Position numbers and translations under genes: made by a program. Below the pieces are notes generated by a model. That model had not been told where the DNA came from, ran no database searches, and saw nothing but the letters and a program-made list of their open reading frames with translations. Below, in pieces: positions 1 through 5,631 of a stretch of 5,757 nucleotides of DNA. The DNA comes from Chitinophagaceae bacterium. GTDB taxonomy: Bacteria; Bacteroidota; Bacteroidia; Chitinophagales; Chitinophagaceae. Each line of letters starts with the position of its first letter. Position 1 is the first letter of the stretch. Location: assembly GCA_025963615.1 (NCBI GenBank), contig JAOQAL010000649.1, forward strand, positions 1-5,757, read 5' to 3'.

Positions 1-2651
1 TAACGAGTTGGTCGGTGATGGCGGGCGCGGGCATGATCCTGGTGCTATACCTGCTCATGGGAGATATGGGTCCGGCGATGGTAGTCTGTTTTACCTTCCT
101 GATTTTTAATAGCCTGGCATCGGGAAATCTCATGATCACGATATTAACCGGTTTCGCCTATGGCATCCTGTTATGGTTAGTGCCGGCAAAAATTGCCACA
201 CTCATCAGCTTCCTGGGTATCATAATCTACCTGTATTTCACCAGCCGGATAAAATCATCCAAATGGTATGGTTGGCTGGGCACCTTGCTCGAAGCGCCGC
301 TCCTGTTATTGATGATCATGGCGGCCTTTACATTTGGCGATCAGATCCCGGGTATTGGGGACCGGCTCGCCGATCGTAAAAATATGTGGTTGAGTCCCTG
401 GAGCAATGATATCTATGGCGGCGATCATCTGGCCCATGGATACTGGACGCTATCATCCGGCGGATTTTCCGGGCAGGGATTAGCAAAAGGATTTGCCAAC
501 ACCATGCCCGCCGCTCATACCGATATGATCTTACCAAGCATTGGCGAAGAGCTGGGCTGGCTTGGGTTAGCCGCTGTATTTCTATTGATTGCTATTTTGA
601 TCCACCGCAGTTTGTTGCATGCGAAAAAGGCCGGGCAACCCTTTAGTTTTTATCTATGCGCTGGCATTGCGATCGCTACCGGTATACAATTTCTATTGAT
701 AGCAGGTGGATCGATTGGCTTGCTACCACTGACAGGCGTTACAGTCCCCTTTTTAAGTTACGGCAAAATTTCACTGATCGTAAACCTCGCCGCTTTTGGT
801 ATTATCGCCGGCGTTTCAGCAAGACCCGGTAAGCAAGTGCAGAAAGAATACATCAAACAACATTATGATCCTGTGTTGTTAACCGGTATCGCCGGATTTT
901 TAATCGGCATCCTGATCCTCATCGGAAAATTAGCCTGGGTACAATTATGGACTGGTAAAGAATATATTGTTAAACCAGCAAGAGTCATCGACCGCAATGG
1001 CCTGCCGGTATTCAGTTACAATCCGCGTATCAATGAGCTGGCAAAAATTTTAGGTGCCGGCACGGTCTATGACCGCAACAGGCTGATACTCGCCACCAGT
1101 AACCCGGACCAGGTAAAAAATAATCTCGATTCCTTAACCGCAGCAGGCATGACTATTTCAGCATTGAATGAAATAACCCGCAAAAAACTGCGCCGATACT
1201 ATCCTTTCGGTGAACAACTATTTTTTTGGGTAGGTGATTTTAATACCCGCTTGTTCTGGAACCAACCCAATGGTTATTTTGCCGAAGCAGAACATTTAAA
1301 TACACTCAGGGGCTTCGACACCAGGCCGGAAAAGATTGACTTTTTTACATCACGCTACCGCCCTGACCGTTTTACAAAACCAGTTGAAAAAAATATTGAA
1401 CTAACTGCTTATGATTATTCACCTCTGGCCAGCATGCTTCGCTCCGGTATCGACACGGCGAATGGGGAAGTAAAGAAGTTAACCGGAAAAAACAGGGATG
1501 TGGTATTGAGCGTGGATGCTAAGTTGCAAACGGAATTGCAACAGGCATTGGCCGCTTCTGAATTCCGGGATAAGCGCATGTCGGTTGTCGTTATGGACGC
1601 AGCGTCCGGGGATTTCCTGGCTTCTGCTATGTATCCGCTACCAGATCTTCAGTCCCCTGAAACGCTTCTCTTATCTGAAAAAGAAAGATCGAAATTAAAA
1701 CTCCTGGTTACCGACCGCGATATGGGAATGACCTACGCCACCGCGCCAGGCTCTACTGCCAAGATATTGACCGCGATGGCGGCTTTTAGAAAATTGGGGG
1801 CCTCCGCTGCCAGCATAGGATACAAGGATATAACGCCCCAGGAAATCATCAGGGGCCGCAATGATGGAGAGCACGAACCTTTTAATTCAAAGTCCTTACC
1901 GGTTATTGATATGCATGAGGCCATTGTAAACTCAAGTAATATTTATTTTATACGACTCGCCAACGATAACAAACTGGATGATGAAATGAGTGAACTGTGG
2001 CTTACCACCGGAATGAATGTGCATTTCCTGGGAGGTTATAGCTACGATGAAAACAAGACCGGTAACAGCCCTGCGCGAAGGAAAAAAATTGCTGAGTACT
2101 GGAAGGACTCTGTTTTCTCAGTCAACCGTAAATTCTATACTGACCAGCGAAGGCAGGGAACCGTTTCCCGGTATTGGGGTGAGTTTTCCGGGTTAGCCTG
2201 GGGCCAGGGACAACTTACGGCAACGCCGGCTTCCATGGCGCGCATGGCCGGCATCGTCGCCAATAAAGGAAGTTTCCAGCCATCACGGTATGCACTTGAA
2301 ATAGCAGGTGTTCATCAAGATGCAGGTGACCGGGTTGAATTAGTCAAAGATGATGGTAGTGCAGAAAAGTTACAGCAATTTATGATTGATCAATCCAATC
2401 CACCTCATGGCAAACAAAAGATCGAGGGGATCCGGGTAGCCGGAAAAACGGGGACGCCCCAACGAAAAGTAGTTAATGTGCTGAAGCGGGATGGCTGGTA
2501 TGTTTTCTTTGCCCCGGCACCCGGTAAGGAATCCAATACGGTGGTATGTATCCGGATCGAATCAGGTGATGCATCAGCTAAGGCTGTGCAGCTAGCCAAT
2601 AAAAGTATAGCCCCCGTTTTGCAGAAACTGGGATATTTAGAATCATTTTAA
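1..2651 (+). CDS. SEDS (RodA/FtsW-type) glycosyltransferase fused to class B penicillin-binding protein, 5' partial
   Basis: The frame is open from base 3, so the gene starts upstream; the GTG at 15 is internal. Residues are numbered from that GTG (878 visible). Residues 1-270 are the later part of a SEDS polytopic membrane enzyme, which polymerises glycan strands from lipid II. About nine hydrophobic segments are visible, with a large outer loop at about 108-178 carrying SSGGFSGQG and then HTDMILPSIGEELG; Asp170 (nt 522-524) matches the essential SEDS aspartate. GLLPLTGVTVPFLSYG at 235-250 is the other family signature. Another membrane helix (about 286-310) leads into a periplasmic class B PBP: a YDRN dimerisation-type motif (352-355), then catalytic S580-T-A-K583, S640-S-N642 and K811-T-G813-T. 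All three transpeptidase motifs are intact, so a working DD-transpeptidase is expected. The usual two-gene rodA-pbp2 or ftsW-ftsI pair is here one chain with no stop between the domains. The last position of SYGG is Lys. Whether it serves elongation, division or another role cannot be told. Confidence 0.93.
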   Translation, partial: TSWSVMAGAGMILVLYLLMGDMGPAMVVCFTFLIFNSLASGNLMITILTGFAYGILLWLVPAKIATLISFLGIIIYLYFTSRIKSSKWYGWLGTLLEAPLLLLMIMAAFTFGDQIPGIGDRLADRKNMWLSPWSNDIYGGDHLAHGYWTLSSGGFSGQGLAKGFANTMPAAHTDMILPSIGEELGWLGLAAVFLLIAILIHRSLLHAKKAGQPFSFYLCAGIAIATGIQFLLIAGGSIGLLPLTGVTVPFLSYGKISLIVNLAAFGIIAGVSARPGKQVQKEYIKQHYDPVLLTGIAGFLIGILILIGKLAWVQLWTGKEYIVKPARVIDRNGLPVFSYNPRINELAKILGAGTVYDRNRLILATSNPDQVKNNLDSLTAAGMTISALNEITRKKLRRYYPFGEQLFFWVGDFNTRLFWNQPNGYFAEAEHLNTLRGFDTRPEKIDFFTSRYRPDRFTKPVEKNIELTAYDYSPLASMLRSGIDTANGEVKKLTGKNRDVVLSVDAKLQTELQQALAASEFRDKRMSVVVMDAASGDFLASAMYPLPDLQSPETLLLSEKERSKLKLLVTDRDMGMTYATAPGSTAKILTAMAAFRKLGASAASIGYKDITPQEIIRGRNDGEHEPFNSKSLPVIDMHEAIVNSSNIYFIRLANDNKLDDEMSELWLTTGMNVHFLGGYSYDENKTGNSPARRKKIAEYWKDSVFSVNRKFYTDQRRQGTVSRYWGEFSGLAWGQGQLTATPASMARMAGIVANKGSFQPSRYALEIAGVHQDAGDRVELVKDDGSAEKLQQFMIDQSNPPHGKQKIEGIRVAGKTGTPQRKVVNVLKRDGWYVFFAPAPGKESNTVVCIRIESGDASAKAVQLANKSIAPVLQKLGYLESF

Positions 2652-2660
2652 ATTTTGTGT

Positions 2661-3578
2661 ATGAAGGATCTATTAAAGAAAATAAAGAAAGCCTTTGGCG
2701 CGGAAAGCGATGAGCCCGCCGGAGAACAACAGGAAAAAACGCCTATGATGGATCAATCCATCATCCATGAACCAGGCACAACGAAAGCTGCCAAAGAATC
2801 CGGATTGCCTCCCGCTTCGCGAAAGCGGGATGAAGTTATCCGCTTCATCATTCATGGCTTGCACCCGTATATCAATGAAAAGAACACCGGTATAAAAGGT
2901 ATCAGGTTATTTATACTCTGTAATAGCCGCGAAGAAGAAACTCTTTTGAATATTGCCTTGTACACAGACCGTCCCACTGCATTTCAGCATGAAGTATTGG
3001 AGAGAAAGTTTTCTGACAACTATATATATCCTGATCCGCAGTGGTATTTTGAATTCAATCTCGTCCGTGATCAATTGCCTGCATGCCAGATTCACGAGGG
3101 TGCATTCGGCATGGATATTATTAAGGACTCCCGGCTTACAGGTCATTTTACCACCGCCAAAATCACCATTCTTTCAGGGCAGGCTGAGCAACCTGAATAC
3201 CTGTTGGATCCTACCGTCAAGCTAAAATATAAAATTGGTCGCGGCCAACACCAGACTTTACCCAGTGGCATGATGCACACCAACGATATTGTTTTCTTTA
3301 GTAAAGAAGATGCCGGCTTCGAAGAGATGATAGGCACTGCTAACCTCACGGTCAGCCGGTATCATGCCATGATTCTATTCAATCCGCAGCAAAACAAATA
3401 TTATATAGCTGCTGATAAAGGCGGAACGCCGGATAGTGGTAACAAAACAAAATTATTTTCTGAAAATGGAAAGATGACGCGGCTGGATATTGCCGGGGCC
3501 TTGCATGTTTTGGAAGATGGCGACCAGGTGGAGTTGGGCGGAAGTGCGAGGCTGTTGTTTAGGGTAGATGCTGGATAG
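2661..3578 (+). CDS. FHA-domain protein, likely regulator of the adjacent SEDS-PBP fusion
   Basis: This 305-residue soluble protein has no signal peptide or membrane helix. The ATG at 2661 is chosen; an in-frame TTG six bases earlier is less likely. No Shine-Dalgarno is seen, and the leader is A/T-rich. The start lies 9 bases after the fusion gene's stop, so the two are surely cotranscribed and perhaps translationally coupled. Residues 1-17 are a basic, possibly amphipathic segment; 18-55 are polar and probably disordered; about 56-165 form a mixed alpha/beta region I cannot assign; about 185-303 are a C-terminal FHA domain. Its motifs are YKIGRG (190-195), TVSRYHA with S232, R233 and H235, N261 in GNKTKLF, and LEDGDQVELGG near 284-294. 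FHA domains bind phosphothreonine peptides, and G-R, S-R-x-H and N are the usual loop residues. The layout of N-terminal domain, linker and FHA recalls actinobacterial FhaA, but homology of the N-terminal part is not shown. The last codons run into a direct-repeat tract. Confidence 0.88.
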   Translation: MKDLLKKIKKAFGAESDEPAGEQQEKTPMMDQSIIHEPGTTKAAKESGLPPASRKRDEVIRFIIHGLHPYINEKNTGIKGIRLFILCNSREEETLLNIALYTDRPTAFQHEVLERKFSDNYIYPDPQWYFEFNLVRDQLPACQIHEGAFGMDIIKDSRLTGHFTTAKITILSGQAEQPEYLLDPTVKLKYKIGRGQHQTLPSGMMHTNDIVFFSKEDAGFEEMIGTANLTVSRYHAMILFNPQQNKYYIAADKGGTPDSGNKTKLFSENGKMTRLDIAGALHVLEDGDQVELGGSARLLFRVDAG

Positions 3579-3623
3579 TAGATGCTGGATACTGGATGGG
3601 GAACTAGTTGCTAGATACTGGAT
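3565..3623. repeat. Degenerate GCTGGATA-type short direct repeats at the FHA gene's 3' end
   Basis: The 13-mer tagatgctggata occurs at 3565-3577 and exactly again at 3579-3591. A shortened unit ctggat follows at 3592-3597, and a diverged unit ctagatactggat at 3611-3623. The tract starts inside the coding sequence, where it encodes the last residues and supplies the TAG stop, and continues into the intergenic region. It looks like a decaying microsatellite-type array. No function is evident, and it does not form a clear hairpin. Confidence 0.7.
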
Positions 3624-3685
3624 TGGGTCGTTTTTAATAGCGTTAGTCCCGCAGTATTAAGTTATTCAGATAATTATCGACGACG

Positions 3686-3745
3686 TTTGTTGTCATTCGA
3701 TACTTCGTTCCTCAGTACAGGCTGCGGAGGAATTTCAGAGACTTC
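3686..3745. repeat. Possible decayed interspersed repeat of the tgtcattc...gaggaat type
   Basis: The block runs from gtttgttgtcattcgat to ggaatttcagagacttc. It contains a 6-base inverted repeat, ttcctc at 3708-3713 and gaggaa at 3727-3732. The layout (tgtcattc, then a stem rich in c/g, then gaggaat-t-tcagag) resembles a kind of intergenic repeat I associate with Bacteroidetes genomes. There is one copy in this window, so repeat status rests on recall and the call is tentative. Confidence 0.25.
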
Positions 3746-3839
3746 ATTTAGAAAACGCCAAAACCCAACCCACGCTCCTCGCTGAGAGGGGCTCAACATT
3801 GGTCAATCTTGTTCGCAAAGTATATTCTATAAAAATAAA

Positions 3840-3872
3840 TGCAGGGGTGCTTTGTCTCCACGCACCCCTGCA
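3840..3872 (-). terminator. Rho-independent terminator of the AraC/DUF1772 unit
   Basis: An 11-base perfect inverted repeat pairs tgcaggggtgc (3840-3850) with gcacccctgca (3862-3872) around an 11-base loop. Read on the minus strand, the GC-rich stem is followed by TTTATTTTTATAGA, a good T-rich tail. Read on the plus strand it is followed by aaagg, which is not terminator-like. It lies 84 bases beyond the stop codon of the DUF1772-like gene, so it most likely ends that transcript. Confidence 0.7.
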
Positions 3873-3936
3873 AAAGGATGCCAACCTGTTATGAACCCTT
3901 ATGTAAGAGCAGTAATCTCTTTAAGGTTGGCAACCC
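3868..3936. repeat. Palindromic repeat element, copy 1 (REP/MITE-like)
   Basis: The arms gccaacct (3880-3887) and aggttggc (3924-3931) are exact inverted repeats. They extend outward with one further pair, one mismatch (a at 3878 against a at 3933) and two more pairs. The loop is 36 bases. The left end ctgcaaaagg and the right end aaggttggcaaccc recur in the same orientation at 5413-5484. Positions 3915-3936 match 5462-5483 at 20 of 22 bases. The left edge overlaps the last bases of the terminator stem. It would be transcribed in the 3' untranslated part of the DUF1772-like gene. Confidence 0.72.
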
Positions 3937-3956
3937 ACTGCAGCATTGTAATTCTA

Positions 3957-4427
3957 TTAAAGCGAATAAATCTTATGCAACGACAGAAAAGAAAAACCGA
4001 GTCCCGCCAGGATAATTAAAGACCGAATCCAATTCATCATCCGCCATTCCAACACGGTCTTTCTAAGCAAGTCCACGTCCGTAAGCGCGGCAGTCTTGAA
4101 CATAAGGTCATTCCGCGGATAGAAATAGGCAAAGGTTAATACATCCCCTAAAATGTACAGGAAAAAAGCAGTTCCTAAACACAGCCGGATAGAAGGCGAA
4201 GATCTCCAGAACAATATCAGAACTAAAAGGCCCAACACCTGGTTTACCGGAGAAAATAGCCTGAAGAAATCCCCGGGATTTGCTGCTTTAAAATAATCCC
4301 TCGCGGCGGCAATGGAATTTGGAACATTACTTCCCCATGATTTTACATCAACCAAAGAAGTGTAAAGATTTACAAACAGCAGGCCGCTGGCAATACTGAT
4401 AGACGCGAACAAAATGATAATTTTCAT
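3957..4427 (-). CDS. DUF1772-like four-helix membrane protein
   Basis: This 156-residue integral membrane protein has four predicted helices at about 3-22, 61-76, 83-103 and 134-150. The loop between helices 1 and 2 carries KSWGSNVPNSI; after helix 3 come YFYPRND and later EWRMMNW-IR (W128, N132, R135). The four-helix plan with a late W...N-x-x-R segment fits DUF1772 (anthrone-oxygenase-like) proteins, a family whose biochemical role is mostly unknown, so no reaction is assigned. The ATG at 4427 is preceded on its strand by an A-run (GAAAAAAATAC), a usual Bacteroidetes-style leader, with no Shine-Dalgarno. It lies 48 bases downstream of the AraC gene in the same direction and is probably cotranscribed with it and terminated at 3872-3840. 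A sequence 7 of 8 to the Bacteroidetes -7 box (CAACTTTG, 4448-4441) lies just upstream, but the -33 spacing is poor, so a separate promoter is uncertain. Confidence 0.8.
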   Translation of the reverse strand: MKIIILFASISIASGLLFVNLYTSLVDVKSWGSNVPNSIAAARDYFKAANPGDFFRLFSPVNQVLGLLVLILFWRSSPSIRLCLGTAFFLYILGDVLTFAYFYPRNDLMFKTAALTDVDLLRKTVLEWRMMNWIRSLIILAGLGFSFLSLHKIYSL

Positions 4428-4475
4428 GTATTTTTTTCTGCAAAGTTGGCTGCAGGCCAGTACACAAAATTGTAT

Positions 4476-5291
4476 TTAACGGACATTCTCAACATGCTCA
4501 TAGAGATGGCCTTTCATGTAGCCCTTATTTCGTTTGTACTCTCCGGGTGTCATTTTTGTGTAGGCCTTAAACGATTTGATAAAATGCGATTGATCGGAAA
4601 AATGGCTTTGATAAGCAATTTCTGTCAGCGATAAGCCTGTATAATGGATTAAATGCACCGCATGCAGATATTTTTTATAGAGCAATATTTCTTCCGTATT
4701 CATCCCGGTTGCTTCAAAAATTTTCCTTGATAAATGTCGTGGCGAATAACACAATGAATTGGCAAGTTCTGTTACCGGTGCATCATGCTGATTGACGGCA
4801 CATAAAAAATTATTGATCAGTTTTTCCTGTGGCTGCCAGTCGGGGGATTTTCTTTCAATCCAGGCACAAAAAATGGAGACTCTTTTATCAAAATTATTTT
4901 GTTCCGCCAGTTGATGCCAAAGCGCACGAAGGGCTGAATCAAGCAGGAATAAATCAACCGCGTTGTCTGAAAATTCGCAAGCCGGTATTCCAAAAATTTT
5001 CTTTACTGCCAACGGTTGAAACTGTACACCAAAAAATACCTGTTGTTTAGGAAGCTGGAGTTCTATAGGGGCTGTGTTGAATCCATTTATAAAACAACTC
5101 GATAAATGAAACGGCTTACTGCCCAGTAGAGCAGGGATCAATAAGCTATCGCTGAAGTTAAAAATAATTTCTACTATCCCCTTGGGTATAATTTGTTCCC
5201 TATGAAAAACCGCGAAACGCTCCGTCTGCCAAATGGAGTGAACTACATTTTTTAAGTGGGTTGTTTGTGGTATGTAAACGTTGTTGTTCAA
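4476..5291 (-). CDS. AraC-family transcriptional regulator
   Basis: This 271-residue regulator has an N-terminal sensing domain (about 1-150) of the type with IPKGIVEIIFNFSD at 35-48, akin to the N-terminal domain annotated in many Bacteroidetes AraC proteins (DUF6597-like; family name from memory). The C-terminal AraC DNA-binding domain spans about 165-255. The first helix-turn-helix is PVTELANSLCYSPRHLSRKI (172-191), the second starts at SLTEIAYQSHFSDQSHF (221-237), and the characteristic MTPGEYKR follows at 247-254. The start is TTG at 5291: an in-frame TAG lies only one codon further upstream (5297-5295), no ATG occurs in the N-terminal half, and the N-terminus (YIPQTTHLKNVVHSIW) aligns with where such proteins begin. 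The ligand is unknown. Being first in a two-gene unit, it probably controls its own transcript, including the DUF1772-like gene, but the sequence does not prove this. Confidence 0.92.
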   Translation of the reverse strand: MNNNVYIPQTTHLKNVVHSIWQTERFAVFHREQIIPKGIVEIIFNFSDSLLIPALLGSKPFHLSSCFINGFNTAPIELQLPKQQVFFGVQFQPLAVKKIFGIPACEFSDNAVDLFLLDSALRALWHQLAEQNNFDKRVSIFCAWIERKSPDWQPQEKLINNFLCAVNQHDAPVTELANSLCYSPRHLSRKIFEATGMNTEEILLYKKYLHAVHLIHYTGLSLTEIAYQSHFSDQSHFIKSFKAYTKMTPGEYKRNKGYMKGHLYEHVENVR

Positions 5292-5304
5292 TATCTAAAT
5301 ACTT

Positions 5305-5321
5305 AAAAGTTTGAAAAGTTT
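5305..5321. repeat. Tandem octamer aaaagttt upstream of the AraC gene
   Basis: Two exact copies of aaaagttt are separated by one g and end 14 bases from the AraC start codon. The position would suit an operator or untranslated-leader signal, but the 9-base period is shorter than usual AraC half-site spacing and the sequence is A/T-rich, so chance is possible. Confidence 0.35.
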
Positions 5322-5412
5322 ACATAAGGTGGGATGGCAACTAACGGCAGGGCTTTCTGCTGTATCGAAGTTAAATTCTTTTGTTGAAATTATTTGTTCA
5401 GTCGGCATAAAA

Positions 5413-5484
5413 CTGCAAAAGGGTTGCCAACCTTTGAAAAGACTTTTACAATAGCGTTCATATCTCTGGAAGGTTGGCAACCCT
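5413..5484. repeat. Palindromic repeat element, copy 2 (REP/MITE-like)
   Basis: A 15-base perfect inverted repeat pairs agggttgccaacctt (5420-5434) with aaggttggcaaccct (5470-5484) around a 35-base loop. The left outer flank ctgcaaaagg is shared with copy 1 at 3868, and the right inner part 5462-5483 matches 3915-3936 at 20 of 22. This copy has intact arms whereas copy 1 has a mismatch, so it is closer to the presumed parent sequence. It has no T-run on either side and does not look like a plain terminator. Confidence 0.78.
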
Positions 5485-5631
5485 GTTAGCACCAGTCAAA
5501 TGCGTTTTTCATTCCATCGCTTCATTACAACAAACAAATTTATTTATTGCCATTAGTTTAGCTACCCGAAATTAATTTATAAATTATTTTGCACATAAGG
5601 TTCATCATTGATTATTAACTTCACATTTACT

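Larger units (their letters stand above)
3579..3956. other. Intergenic region between convergent operons
   Basis: This 378-base stretch has no credible gene. From left to right it holds the end of the direct-repeat tract, a T-run (gtttttaat near 3630) without a convincing stem for the plus-strand operon, a possible decayed interspersed repeat (about 3686-3745), a small stem (gctcctc 3774-3780 with gaggggc 3786-3792, one G-T pair) lacking a T-run, the strong hairpin at 3840-3872, and the first copy of the palindromic element (3868-3936). Convergent genes on both sides fit a region serving mainly for termination and repeat accumulation. Confidence 0.6.
5292..5631. other. Divergent intergenic region between the AraC gene and the secreted-protein gene
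   Basis: This 340-base stretch must hold the promoters of two divergent genes. Next to the AraC start are two octamers aaaagttt (5305-5312 and 5314-5321). The middle carries palindromic element copy 2 (5413-5484). The right third is A/T-rich, with a perfect 14-base palindrome TAATTTATAAATTA at 5573-5586. Just after it, ttattttg (5584-5591) is 7 of 8 to the Bacteroidetes -7 box TAnnTTTG, but no well-spaced -33 TTTG is seen. No credible gene is present. Confidence 0.55.

Noticed and set aside
2673..3349. Several 63-90-codon open frames on both strands within the FHA gene
   Set aside because: They overlap a gene with clear FHA motifs and show no family features or plausible start context.
3774..3792. 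Small hairpin as terminator of the plus-strand wall operon
   Set aside because: The stem is short with a G-T pair, and no T-run follows on the plus strand. No convincing plus-strand terminator was found.
4446..5050. Plus-strand open frames at 4446-4634 and 4829-5050
   Set aside because: The second and most of the first are antisense to the AraC gene, whose frame has clear domain support. They lack family features and are shadows.
3957..5291. Base-composition shift as evidence of horizontal transfer
   Set aside because: Hand counts gave 22/60 and 21/60 GC in two AraC-gene blocks against 30/60 and 28/60 in two fusion-gene blocks. Blocks in the FHA gene alone range from 20/60 to 28/60, so the difference is not decisive.
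3868..5484. CRISPR array or transposon ends
   Set aside because: There are only two repeat copies about 1.5 kb apart with genes between. They are in direct orientation, with no transposase and no clear target-site duplication.
5295..5492. 65-codon minus-strand open frame upstream of the AraC gene
   Set aside because: It begins with GTG, runs through both arms of the palindromic element, has no recognisable domain, and ends where the AraC leader begins. It is better read as non-coding.
5573..5591. A/T palindrome and near-match -7 box as a defined promoter or operator
   Set aside because: The region is very A/T-rich, so such matches arise by chance, and no properly spaced -33 element is present. 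It is mentioned only within the intergenic entry.
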